Notes under the pieces: model-generated
The model's database searches: none
Told to the model about the DNA's origin: nothing
Seen by the model: only the letters and a program-made list of their open reading frames with translations
Source of the DNA: Spisula solida
Lineage: Eukaryota; Mollusca; Bivalvia; Venerida; Mactridae
Reading direction: 5' to 3'
Assembly: GCA_947247005.1 (NCBI GenBank)
Contig: OX365948.1
Location: forward strand, 34,972,601-35,036,600
DNA: 64,000 nt
In this document: positions 37,362 through 52,300 of the stretch, piece by piece
Layout: each line of letters begins with the position of its first letter
Position numbering within the stretch: the first letter of the stretch is position 1
Translations under genes and position numbers: made by a program

Positions 37362-40300
37362 CTAAAAATAGATAGAAAGTCAGATAAATAAAGTAATTTA
37401 CATCCTCACACATCAGTGGTTAGTTCTTAGACCAATGATTCAAGCTGAAAAATATGCTGGGGACAGAGAATATGTAAGTCAAAATCAAAGCAAACTATAG
37501 ATGTTTGTAAAACATGCATGTCCCAATAGCAGCCAAATAGTCATTAATGTTAAATGTCTTGGCAACTTTGACCTTTCACCTACTGATTTTAAAATCAATC
37601 AAGGCCATCTGTTGATGGTGACCAACCTCCCTTTAAAGTTTGGAGACACTGACCCCAACTAAACATAAGACTCATAGATCCCAAACCATTTGGTAAAGTC
37701 ATTTTGGTTCACGGAAAAAAACATTGTAATTTTTATAGCAAGTGTACATAACACACAGGAGCTCTCCAAATCTCTAGCATAAACCAAAACACATGACTTT
37801 GATCTTACTAGACATCCTTAGACATAACTTAGAGCCAATGTGTGAAATTGGTAAACTGACTAATGTTCCAGGTTCCTATGGATCAAATACTTGATTAAGT
37901 ACTCATAAATAAGAATGACATAAACTTAAATCTGAAGGAGAGATTCAGTTAATTCAAAGAGACCCCCCCTCTGACGGGGACAATAATCTGCATGTAAGAT
38001 ATAAGAGGCAGAGATGAAACAATAAACTAACCTGGACTCTGTAAATGTCTTGGACTAAATAAGCTTTCCCTCTCTCTGTGAAGTCTGGAACCTAATCTTT
38101 TATTATCTGGTGTGGTACTGGACATGATATTGTGTACTTCACTATCGGGTCCATATTTGGCCATGTTGTGACGCCAAGGTGCATTATATGCTGTCTTCTC
38201 TCGAACCTGAAATCATTCATTTTATTAAATAACATTTAAAAACTTTTACTGCTAACAAACTTGGCAGTGATTAAGGTGTACATGGTGATCATCATACACC
38301 TTTGTATATCAAACATATTTGTCCCTGCTCATTTTTTATGAGTTCATTAGAATTAAAACTAAGAGTGCCAAGATGGTATTGTATTGCTAACCCGTGCACA
38401 TTGATCTAGTAAGTCAACCAAGGAACATTCCTGTGAAGTTTAGTTGGAATTGGCCTAGTCGTTTAGGAGGAAAAATTGTTTAAATGACGTGTTAATACAC
38501 AGACACATGACAAGCGATCACTAAAGCTAACCTTGTCACTTAAGACAGGTAAGTTAAAAACAATTATGAACAATTCTAATTACCATAGCAACCATTAAAA
38601 CATTATAAAGTTTCATGACAACAATATATAGCTTACCCAGTATGTTTTAGGTTGAGTTGGGTGTGGAGTCAGACACTGTGGTCTAGACTTTCTCCTCTTT
38701 AGCAGCATTAATAGATTATTTAACAAATTTAGGTAGATAAAATCTAATTAACATTCACATGATGACATTCTACATGTACCATCAGAAATGAATTAGAACA
38801 GGAAATAAAAAGTCTCAAACATTTGTAAGAAATTATTAAAATAATAGGAACTAAATTGATCGATAATCAGCCCCATTCATACAGATGTTTAAGTATATAA
38901 AAGAAATATTTGAATAAATCCATTACTCCATAGTGAAACATTATTGTAATCATCAATATTGTTAGGCCAATAACAAAATATTGTTTGTTTCCCCTTCCCC
39001 GGCCAGGCCAATTAGGGTTAGAAAGGTAGGTAGTTAAATACAAAATTTTGGAGTTCCAAAAATAGTTTTCGTAGGGAACTTTTTTGCTCGGGTATTTTTG
39101 GCGTTAGGGATCTAAGGGGTAAAGCGTTGAACACAGTTTTCATTTCAAATATCTTATATATATTGATCTATAAATACCTTGATGATTGGACCACTAGCGG
39201 TACTTGGTGATCGTGCGCTCCATGGGGATGTAGCACCAGAGTATGTTGAACTACCCGAGTATGAGCTTCCACTCGGACTCTTGGAAACAAATCCAGCCAT
39301 TGATTGGGTTACACCCTTAGCCAGGGTGAACTGTTCCCGTAACTCAGTGTTTGTACGACCTTTAGCTGAAACAGAAAATGTCTCATTGAAAACTCCAAAT
39401 ATTTTTCTGTACATCAAGAATAAATTCATATAATAAAGTTAAAAACTGATTTATTTCAATTCAAAATATTGACAACAAATCTTAAAATTCATCTGCTACC
39501 ATGTTGAAAACTAGTATCACATATATTGACATAAATACAAAACTGATAATGCCATAAAACAATGTGTTATGAGGTAGCTATTAATATTTATACACTAATA
39601 CTTTTGCAATAAAATTCAATTTAATACTGAACAATATTTAGCAATGAAACTTTTATGAATAATAATTCATTCTTGGGCTACAAAAACTTCCGCAAGAAAT
39701 AGTAACAAAAGTTTTGGGTCAAACATTGATATCGCAGTCTAACATAAATACTGTAAATTCATTAATTTCATATGAATTTGTGAGCATAAATATTTGATAA
39801 AAAGGCATTTTTATACTTCAATTTGTTACACAAGTATATTAGAAAAAGTTTATTTTGAAAAAATAAAAAACTTTAATTTCACCAACAAGATCTGCAAACA
39901 TTGTCCCCAGTGAAAATCAATGACTTTACAGTAAATTACAATGTGCAAAATGTAGTGAAATCATGATGCATTTAAACAAGGGTGAGTGAATATAGCAAGT
40001 TTTTGTCTAGTACAAAAGTTTAAACAAATAATACTGATCAAAACATGTTGATCAATTTTACAACGTAACGACAAACATGAAAACAGGGAACATCATACAT
40101 CAAGAACATAATCACACAAAACAGACATCAGACAAATCAGCAACATAATTGGAACTTAAAACTCACAGCCATAGACGGAAGTTCACATTCAGCATACTTC
40201 AATATAAGTGATAATACAGTGCAGGTGAATAAGAACATTACTGTGTTGAAGTTAAATACATTCCACTTTCTCATTCATTTCAAAAGCGAAAGACCAGCAG

Positions 40301-43300
40301 ATAAACTGTGTAGTGCCTTGTTTGTTGATAACACACAAACAATATGAATTTACCAATAGCTTTAATATTTCTTTTTTCATTTTTTTTAAAGAAATAAAAA
40401 ATCACTATGTATGTCAAAACAAAGTACCCCAAAATTAGGATTTACGTATATAAATATATCTCTATCTATTACGTTAAATAGACTGCAATATGAAATTTCC
40501 CTCAGTCTGTTCTCTCTTGAAGTTTTTTTTTCACTTTTGAAAGGGTAAACATATAAGTGTAACAGGTAAGAAAATCACACAACATGGATGTAAATACACA
40601 ACATCAACAAACTTGTTAGCAATACGACATATCAAATGACTGAATAACATCTCTGAGCAGATGGAATGGCATCTCTGAGCAGATGGAATGGCATCTCTGA
40701 GCAGACGAAATGGTATCAATGAGCAGACAACATGGTATCAATGAGCAGACCGAATGGTATCTCTGAGCAGATGGAATGGCATCTTTGAACAGACGGTATG
40801 GTGGTATCGATGAGCAGACAACATGGTATCAATGAGCAGACGTAATGGTATCTCTGAGCAGACGGCATGGTATCGATGAGCAGACAGAATGGTATCAATA
40901 AGCAGACAGAATGGTATCTCTGAGCAGATGGAATGGTATCAATGAGCAGACAGAATGGTATCTTTGAGCAGACAGAATGGTATCTCTGAGCAGATGGAAT
41001 GGTATCAATGAGCAGATGGAATGGTATCTTTGAGCAGACGGAATGGTATCTCTGAGCAGACGGAATGGTTCAATGAACAGACGGAATGGCATCAATGAGC
41101 AGATTGAATGGCATCAATGAGCATACAGAATAGTATCAATGAGCAGACGGAATGAAATGAATTAACTCTAAAGGTGCTAAATACAGGAACATTACAACAT
41201 TATACACTTAATTACACTCCCAACACAACACCTACATTTTTCATCATTTATCAACTATTTATAATGTGATGTGGTTAAAATTTGGCATACTAATAGAAAC
41301 ATGTTTAACTGATGTGTTTTTTTTTTATCAAAATCTTTGTGACTTTTTGTTTTGCAGTGATGCTAATTATGTTGTTTAATTTTTATCTTTCAATGAACTG
41401 ATTTGCCTATAAATTCTAGGAGGCATGCAAAGAATATTAACTCATTAACATTCCAAATTTGAACTATATCAATTGAATAACAGTGGAGAAATCATGAAAA
41501 ATATAGGTGTTGCGTTGGGAGTGTGTTAGTAAGTGTATACCTCACAAAAAGAATATTACTTCATAATGCAAATATTATGCAGATAAGAACCACATGTGGA
41601 ATATGCAGGAGGTAAAATACTCCAGTCAAAAATGCAACAGTTGGTGAGTAAACAACATAGCCCAATGTTAATGTTGTATGAGTAATGTTCATCAGTGTAG
41701 TACAAAATGTAAAATAATTTGGTATTTTCAAACAAAGCAGACCATTATGAAATTACAAGCATTATTGGACATGAGAACAAGCTCAATAATGAAACACCTA
41801 CTTTGCTTATTTGCTTTAATTTTCAACATTATATTATACACAAATGGTTCGGTTATTTACAACATTCACGTAGCAAATAGCAGACGGGGAAGACGGGAAA
41901 TAGTGGTTTTCCCACACCAGCAAACAGAAATCAACACATTGCTAGCAAAACAAAACAACATAATAATATGCATAAACAGGCCAAACAAACTTAGCAAAAC
42001 ATTTGTTATATATACATTGCATACTGCGACAAAATTATTTATTTTCAATGATATAAGGAACTAGGGTCACAACAGTCATTCCTAAAATAAAATATTTTAC
42101 AACCCTGCGATAACGTTGTACGGTATTTGAATCGAAAACGATTCCTTCGCCAAACTCCAACTGTGCCAAAAAAAAGAACACAGATACGTAAGCATAACAT
42201 TTGCTAGAAACATATCTTATTTCTATATTTCCACAGCTAGGTTAGTGAGCTTGACCACAGCAAGGTTAATCGTTCTTTTTTCTAAGCAATAATAACTTTA
42301 TTGAAGATATTATGGCACAACAGCCTTTGTAAACAATATTGACAGAATGTCAAGTCACAAAACTAGCCGTGGAAAACAAAATTATAGTGCCGTCTGCTAA
42401 ATGTTCTGGAAACACTACATCTGTGTCGTCTGCCTAACCTGTGTCCTACAAATGCTTGAAATAAGATAATGTACAGTATATACAGTGCAAGTAATATTGT
42501 CTCTCTGAAGGCAGGACATTGTAATTAAGGTACCCCAATATTCAAAATCATATCTAAATAATTAAAATTTTGTTTTGTCTAGAATCCACATTCATATTAC
42601 CAATGGCAAATATTTATTTTACCATTGGCAAACCATTATTCTACCGACTTCAAGAAACAATAATACCAGCTTTTCAATGAACAATTAGACATTTTACAAT
42701 GGACACCCATAAAATACAACAATAGTTTCACACAATAGCGTCATGCTTACAGTCTTGTGATACAGAAAAACAAACAACTTGACACAATGTCATATGACAC
42801 ACATATATAGCATCATTCCAATTGACACGACTTGACACACATCAACAGACGAAATGAGAAAAATAATGGAAAATGACAAAATGAAAGTTTCAGAAATGCT
42901 AGTTTGTGAAAAAATTGTGGTGAACATTCTGATGTTTAGAAACTTTCTGAATTTTGTACAAGAACATTTATAAAATATTAATTTCAAAGAAACCAAAAAT
43001 TGAATTAAGCAATCGCATTAGGCCTCAAGGGTTGTAAACAACATAAGTTGGATATCGTTCTCAAACTAATTTATCAAACTCAACTTTCAGTAAAAAATGT
43101 AGGTTCAGTAATTTACTAAATTCGCTCAATATCAAACTTAAGTTATTCAAGACCTTTGAAGAATGTTATATGAAGATAACAGAACTCAAGCAGACGTCTG
43201 CTCCATCATAACCACAAAGAACTAGCATTTCTGATGTTTGTGTGCCAGACGTTGTGTCGGACACCACATATACTCACTAATCTCATAACATGTGTCATAA

Positions 43301-46300
43301 CATGTTCTAAAGTGAGTCAGGAACAATTTCCCATGGTCTATGATCGCATGAATATAAATGTATACTATGAAATATTGGATGACTACATGGATTGTGCCAT
43401 ATCCAGATAGAACACTTCACTTAAGAAGACCTAGGAATTTATTGATGGTGATGTATCATAAGAGAGCTCGGACATATCCATGAAAGAATCTGATTGGCCA
43501 GTCTCTACAATGCTTATCAATTTAACCAATCATATAACTGTTTAGTAGTGACTACGTCCAAATCAACTTACATAGATCCCAGTCTATTTTAACACTATAG
43601 TGTCCTACCTTCGTATGTCACAATCAGACATGTATATACTATCTAATCAAAACAATAACACAAACTTCTGATAACTTAAAAGATTTCTATCAAGAAGAAA
43701 ATTATTCAAGGTTAGGATATACTCCATGGCAACCAAATAATAAAAGTAGCAGGTAACATCTTTTACCGGGCAACGTCCTTTACAAGGTAACATCTTTTAT
43801 CAGCCAATGTTACCAGGTAACATCTTTTACCGGGTAACATCCTTTACCAAGTAACATCTTTTATCAGCCAATGTTACCAGGTAACATCTTTTACCGGGTA
43901 ACAACTTTTACCAGGCAATGTCCAATGTTACCAGGTAACATCTTTTACCGGGTAACAACTTTTACCAGGCAATGTCCTTTACCAGGTAATGTTACCAGGT
44001 AACATCTTTTACCGGGCAACATCCTTTACCAGATAACATCTTTTACTAGACAACATCCTTTACCATAAACATACTTAAACAGGGATTTCGCAAAATAAAA
44101 ACAAATTCTGTCAAGTTATAGAAAATTATTGATTTTTTTTTAAAAGAAACAGCATATTTATCTTAAAACATTAAACTTCCGAGCCAATAAGATAATTTCA
44201 AATTTTAGTCATAATCAAATTATATTATAACGTGTGATATTATGTGAACACATATTTTACATCAAAACGCATTTAAACTGAAATTAACAATCATTCGAAG
44301 AACCAAAAACATATAACCAAATAAGCAAGGATATATACCAGGGATCAGGAACCCTTATTTCCCTATTTCTCAAACCAAACACTAGTTTAGTAATACCTGC
44401 TTCCAATAATATATGTAGTATGGGCCAGTCTGAAGAATGTTATATAAAGTTTTTTATTTTCAATATAACTATATAACCTGGAAAAAACATGTATCTTCTG
44501 GTATGTTAATTTACAACTAAGCTAACCATGACCAACTCATTCGAACCCATTAATGACCTTATAGCAGGGTTTGACATAAAACAGGTAAATCTTTGAATCT
44601 TTTTATTGTCTATCAGTTTTTCAACAAGCAGATATATAATTAACAAGCAAACAGTATTTTCTCTTCCACAAGTAACTGACACTTTCTACTTCTCCACATG
44701 TGGAGAACATGACCTTATGGCAATGTTACGGAAGAAATAACCTGGTTAACTCAGTACTTGATCCTCATCGTTCAGATAATGTACAATAACTTCATATCCA
44801 CTACTCTATACCGGACATACAGTTCATATTCAGTACCTCAATTGTTTCGTTAATATCATTTACACATAATGAGCGGGTTAATAAATACAAGTAGTTAATT
44901 GTACCATTAGATAAATATGTTGTACAATTGCGGGCAAACCTATGTAAGGGGTTTGGCATGAGTATTGCCTTGATACTGAAAGGTTAATAATCGATCAGTG
45001 CCAATAATCAACATGTTTTATACATGTATTAATTTATAGACATACACTGTATTAACCCTGTGGTTAAATAAGGTAGTATGGAGAGAATATATTACCCTAT
45101 ATACATAACATGGTCGTCTGCTTATATAAATAGAGAAGTGCAAAGACAACAGAGCTGTTTGGCTGTGCAGCATGATAGTACAGCGATAAAGCAAAGCGGC
45201 AAAACACGATTGGCTATTTGAATTTAACCGGACTTATTAACCTCAGTTTTAATATTACGCAAATGACTGATTACTGAATATTTATATTTATAAACAAATG
45301 TTAAAAAGACAGGCAGACAAATAATAAGTCCACAAAACAAACAAAGGCGCATTTGAATAGATGCCACTTAACTGACGTAAATGAACATTTGCTTGCTGGG
45401 CTCTTATATATACCAAACATTCCCTAATAAATGTCCCCTAGCTGGCGAAAAGGTAATGCACCAAGGGCATTTAATAAGGGCTATAAGGTATTCGTATTTT
45501 ATCAGAAGTTAAAAATATAACAAAAGTATTTGTTATCATTGTGGTTAATCAGGATAATTATTTTGGAGTATTTTTTTAATCATTTGCACCCTTTACCCCA
45601 TAGATATCCGTAAATCTATTTAGTATACCTACTATACCCTGGTATGAAACTACTATTAGTTATGTGGTATATAAATCTCCATAAATATAAACATGAATTG
45701 ACAAACAACACTCAGTTGATTTGTTAACATTTTGATGCATGTACACATACATTTATGTTTGTATATTTGATAGAGGCTTAAAAGAGATAATGAGCATTCC
45801 AAACTGTGTTGCCTCATATAGAAATAATGGGCATTCCTATAAACCATGTTGTCTCTGTAAATAATGTCTTTACTATTATTACGATACCTGCATTAGAAAT
45901 TAGATAATTACATCATATGGAGTAAAGGGTTAATGATTATATGATACACAAAAACATGATAAAAAGCTGCAGTGAAGAGCAGTTAAGTACTGGCAGACAT
46001 TGTTATATATGTTAGCATGTTTGGGGACAGCACAGACACACATAGATCTCGTGCATACCTAACTCTCGTGCTAGAAGACGTACATAGAAAATATTCTCAC
46101 ATCAATTTATCAGTTACATCATATACACATAACATTATCAACATGGTACAAAAATGGTATATAAAACATCATACTGCAATGACTTCCAAGTCGCAAATCT
46201 AATGCAATGCCTGTGGTGATTTTATACATTGTATGCTGGTGTATTATAGGTATAGATATACATTGTTACAGAGGCTGCTCTGAGCTAAAACTCCACTTTT

Positions 46301-49300
46301 ATGCATATGTATGGTGGTGCCGTGCAACTGAATCGAATATAGTCTCAATGGAAACTCTAATGAAAGAAAATAAGGGCATTGCGGTACCAATTGAAACATT
46401 TTCAAGTCAACCAAAGGGCCTTAAGTCGCCTAAAACATGGCGCAATTTGGGGGCAAAATAACAAAAAACTAAAATGGTACTATCAATCTAATGCTTGTTG
46501 CCAAATAAAGGAATGTAATGAGTTTGATGAAATGGATATTGACAAATATATATGTGTCATTTTAATTGCAGCTTGTGTATATTTTTTAATCCAAAACAAA
46601 ATTTATGAATTGCATGTTTCATGTGGTAAATGTACACAAAATGTGCTAGTGACCATAAAACAAACTTGATAATTGCACAAGACCACAATATCTAAATCAC
46701 CGTTATCAGGTGTTTTCACTTTTGGGATGACGTGTCGGGCTCTACATTTTTTAGGAATATCACACAGCATCTCGATAATAGGGCCTAGAAGTCATAGCAA
46801 TATACATCATACAAATATACAGCATAGTCTTAGGGATTTCACATATTTTAATAAATAAACTGAAAACTGTAACTACATTTTAAATTATACACATGTAGTA
46901 AGTGTACAAACATACGATTATAGATAATTCACCCTTAAACACTCTGTAGACTGGGTATCTAGTAATTAATACATTTAATTCAGACACACCTTCTCGCAAA
47001 TTGTAGTATTATAGAGAAATAGAGAAAATCTCTTACATATGTATGAAGCATAAATTACTTTTACCAGGGGTGGTATTCAATATTGATCTTTAATATTTAA
47101 TTGGAGAACAAGGATAGCCGATCATATCGTCTGTCACTGACCAAGAGCTTAATATGGTGTGATCAAGTAAGATCAATATTAAGACTACCCCTTGGCCAAA
47201 AATTGGTCAAATTTGAAAAATAGTATCCCTTATTATGACAAAATAAGTTAGGGCAAAATGTAACATCCAAACACCCAATCTACAGCAGAAAGAAAGATAT
47301 AAGTAAAATATTCTGAAGACTTATTTCACTTTTATCCGAAAAGTCATTAACACATATTCAAATAGAACAAGATTGGCATTGAAGCACATACGAAATACCC
47401 CTGCATTAATACCAGTAGGGATTACATAGTTATAAAAATAATACTGTTACAGTTAACTCCTAGAAGACATGCTCCAGTCAAAGCATAAACAGACCCTGTC
47501 TGGACATGCTCCTAAATTTAGTTTTCTGAGCGTTTGTTTGTAGAAATTTGTTTGGATGCTGAACTAAGATACTGAATATGTGATATTATTCAGTAGAATA
47601 AATAACCGCTTATAAGCCCCGATAAGCTTGATATTCTGGTGTAGTTATATAAATAGTATTAAATACAAATACACTGCAAAATCTGTGCCAAACATTGTGA
47701 ACTTGTGACACATTTCAATTGCATAAGATTAGCTAGAAATAAACTTGACCTACCTCTGCATGGATCGTTCTTCACAAGGAACTCATCAAGGGCCATCCAA
47801 CCTCCACCAACCCGAACCATCACAGTGCTACGTAATATACGAACAAGGCGTAATTTCTGTGAATCCCCAAACTGAAAAACAACATCAACAATAAGAACAA
47901 CAACAATAAGAACATCAACAATAAGAACTACAACAACAACAACAACAACAACTAAACTGTAACTGATATGTACTTGTTGAAGACAAATTATCATAGATTT
48001 TCTTGACGAACAAACAGCCATGAAATAAAATTGATTCTTATAGCATGACTAGCGAGGAACCCAAACATGAAAACAAACAACACAATCAAAGAAGGTGTTA
48101 AATACCTGCAGATTATACAGAGACACAGACTTGAATAAAAGTTTAAACCATGCAACAGTAACCGACACATGGCGCACACGAATTGTGTTTGCAGACAAAT
48201 GAACTGCAGGACCAAATGGACAGACAGAAAGTCTGACTCCAATATACCCCCTTTGGTTGGTATCGAAGAGTATAAAATGTACTGGAAATTTTCCATGTGG
48301 ATTATAAAACAAAGTTTACCCTGTATTTTCCCTCTCCAATCTTATGGATACGGTATTGTTTGACGCATGTACATTTATGTACTTGTCTCTTCACTTCATC
48401 TTGTATAAGCTCAGCATCATTTACAGGTTCAGTCTGAAATAAGGAAATACGTAGTATGGTAACTAGTTATAATATTAGAATTAGAATTATTTCACCAGGA
48501 ATGTGTGTGTTGGAGGTCATGTTCTAGCCATTCTATAACAAATATTATGGGGGACAGTTCTAGATGACAGCAAGTACACAACAGATGAACAAATGAAATA
48601 CCTCTAGCTGTCTAAATGTTGAAATTAAAACATGTGTACCTGTGAGGGACCTGCAGGTTTGCCAAGCAGACAACTATAATCATTCATCTATTCTAAGGAG
48701 GGCCCATGCATTAAATACACATTTATGTACATATTTTTATGAATACAGATATTTGTTCTTATGCAAGACATTGTATTTTTCTACACACAGAAGACCAAGG
48801 AGTACCCTATACATGACAAGTCCTGTCACAACACACACAGACGTACTTCCCCCACACATCAAAGACAATCATATAACATTAATTACAATGTATACAACTT
48901 ATACCACATTTAACGACTGTACAGGGTGTTAAAAAAGTTTGTTCTCAAAATTTGAATTCATACCAAATTTTATCTGTGAAAGCTTCATTTAATGCCAGAA
49001 AGATTAGAACAATAGCAGAACCCTCAGTAACTTAACCTGAACATTTTACATTATTTTGACGTCAGAAAAATAAACTCGTGAAACATTGAGAACAAACTTT
49101 TTTAACACCCTGTATATATAAAAACCTTAAAACTATGTATGTTGAAAATAATACTTAAATTGCAAAAAGAACTTATTGCAACACAAAGTGACAATAAACA
49201 ACACAAAAGCACGACAAGTAACTCTTATTAAACACTAAAGATGTGAAAGAAAATACTGAAGTTGAGGAGAAAGAAAATGAATTAAGTAGACTAGCATCTA

Positions 49301-52300
49301 TTTATATTTAGGCATTCAATGAACTAAATATTATAGGATTTAGATTTACTTTTATGGAATCTACATGGACTAACATATCAGAATAGTCTAGGTGACCTAT
49401 TACATGCATATTTCTATATATGATATTTCAGGAGTTGTCCGGCAAGAGGTGGATGTTTACCCGACGGATCTTTATTCTTTTGAATTAACGCCATTTAAAT
49501 TAATCTCAACAATTTTTCAGTTTTATACGGTGGTTTGATCACCAAACCACATGTGGAGGAAAATAGACATTGTTGTCAAATTTCCATGAAAGAGTACAAT
49601 CTGTCGCAACTGGGATTAAAACCCAGATTGCTGGGTTACTGTTCCGACGGAGACTTACAATGGCCTAACTTTTCAATCAGAAAGCAAGACTACTCAGCTA
49701 GCAACAGTACATTATTGTTTTTAAGTATTTTTTTCTGATAGAAACCACAAATATCTTGGGTCTCTGTCATACAGCATGGACCAAGACAACTTCTTAGTGG
49801 AAACATAACTGAAGCAGTAATGTACGAGTGTATATGACAGATAGGGTGATGGAGGAGGAGAGGGGTAAAGTACTAGTTCTATATACTATATACATGTCTA
49901 GCAACTACATCTGGTAACTCTACATAAAGACGATCTTAATTTGGCTTTTATTCTTTCTTTTTTATAACTTAACAAATTTTGGACCTTAACATTTATAGCA
50001 ACCAACCAAACAATCAATTATAACAAGCATTTAAGAACAAATTCAGTTAGTTAGCAATACCCTTCCCATTTTAGCAAAATAGTTGCTGTCATAGTTGTAT
50101 ATTTTACATTCAAACAGTAATTTCACTTGGAGTTTAGCATAGCTTCAAAAAACATTTCCAACAAAATAAAATCCTATTTGTTGAGAAAATCCCTGTTATG
50201 ATTATTTTATACAAGTGACACTTAAAATGCTGAAGCCCAAACAGCATCCTGTTTATGGAAACTTGGTGAAATGCAGTCACCAAAAGTTAAGCCAAAGTTG
50301 TCATTGATTATTAATACAATAAAAAGGCATTTAACTACTGTAACTATAAAACTATTATTATTAAATGTCTATGTAGGCCAACTAACAGCAGTCGACAGTA
50401 ATATACTAAGATAACACAAGGTTACACATAATGACAACATTATACAATCTAAATCTATGACAACAACAAGCAAACAAACATTGAACTCATAAGCATTATC
50501 TCATAAAACAGATTATGCGCCTTATAAATGTGATCTCATAGATTAAATCTCATAATCAGGATCTCAAGAACATAATCCTAAGATAAGGAATTCATTGCTA
50601 GGTTCGCATGAACAATCTATTTTTTGTAAGATCTCATGCTTATTAAAAACCAGACTAAGATGATCAAGATTTTCATTATTTATTAAGATCTTTAAATAAT
50701 TTATTATCATTTGAGTATGACCTTGTTAATTCATAATTATTGGCAAAATTCTCAGAACATTTCTCATTCACAAAGATCTTCACAGATGATTGTGGTCTCA
50801 TTTGCATGATCTCAAACTAGGTAAAATGACCACTGAAATGATTACAATATGTACTTGGTTTAGAAGTGACTTTGGTTATAAACTTAGTGAATAATGATAA
50901 CATTCAACCAATGTGAATGTAAGGTGAATTTATAATACCACATCTTATATATTGGAAACATTGTAGTTAATTGTCAAAGTGAGCAACTTATATATCTAGA
51001 ATACAGTGACAGTTTGAACACTATTCAACAAATTTTGCATATAAAACAGTAACTGTGAACTTGAAAGAATTTCTGGTGAATGCACACATGTTAGATTTAA
51101 CTACTGAATCTTCACATTATCTAATACTGTGAATACATGGGTCACAAATGCATCCCGACAGTACTTTGGTCTAATCAGGTCAGAGATCTACCGATCATCA
51201 GTCAGCAGCCAGAATAAGTTAACTATATTTTGAAATATGCACTGATACTAATTGGTCAGCGTCCACATGAGGCCTAGACATCAAATACACCGACCTCTTC
51301 CCATGTCCAGGTGTTTTGTAACCCAAATATAACCAAGCAAGTTAAAAATCCGAAGCTATTATTAGTGACAACCTGAACTATGAACAGAATTAATTGTAGA
51401 CTATATTAAGGTTGTCACTGAATTTGGTTATGTTTTCTAAGAATTATTTGTGTTAACAAATCATGCATTTCTAGAGATGTAAGATTTCAAAATAACTGTA
51501 AAATAAAACACTGACATGCAGAATGTTACCATGCATATAAACAAAACACAGGCATAGAGGCACCGACATCAGCAGGAAACAAGGGGGGATAAGCAAGGAA
51601 AAACAGTATTTTATATTACAGTGATATCTCCAAAAATGTTTGATACAAAGTTTGGTTACTAAAACAATTTTGAGTTTCCATAGCAACCTGAAATTTGGTT
51701 AACAGTGAAACATTTACCTTCTTAGACGTAGCTTTAGCAGTCCTCTGTGGAAAGAGATGATAAATAGGGGTCATAAAGGGGTCACACACATTGTTAAACA
51801 AAGATGCCAAGTGGATGTAGGGGCACAAATGGATTTTGTCCATGCACCATTTATATGAACATGACATTTTTGTTCTGGAAAAATCTGATTCGGAGAGTCA
51901 ATTTATTAACCAGAATCAGAATGCTTCAATGCTGTTTTATACTTTGTATGTTTATATCTCTGAAATGAACTAACATGCGTTTCAGTCTGAATGCTTGCCT
52001 GACACAATTTTGAAACTTATGTTAAGTCTGCACATTATCATCTTACTTATTTCATGTCAGGTCATGGCCAAGTGTGGACCAAATAAACACACCAGTATTC
52101 AGTTATGAGCATGTTTGACTTGACAGCTAAATGAAATTGTTTTTTTCAAATACCCTACTGGCTCAAAAAAGGGAAAATGAAGCAAAGAAAAAAATAATGA
52201 ATAATAATACAAAAAAATACAACATTTAAAATTGCAGCCTATTTTTAGCGAACAACAAACAGCCAATGAGACACATGTGTACATTTAAGCTCGGCTTCCT

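Larger units (their letters stand above)
39366..47753 (-). other. 8.4-kb spectraplakin intron
   Basis: Lies between the second GAS2 exon and the tail. It contains a 22-bp minisatellite (40,643-41,154), a 17-bp minisatellite (43,748-44,062) and a 128-bp inverted repeat (47,066-47,193). The 128-codon plus-strand open frame at 41,678-42,064 and the frames at 46,017-46,858 have no motifs. Unrecognised alternative tail exons cannot be excluded. Confidence 0.7.

Noticed and set aside
41678..42064. 128-codon plus-strand open frame with a hydrophobic stretch
   Set aside because: Lies in a spectraplakin intron. Low-complexity composition and no family resemblance.
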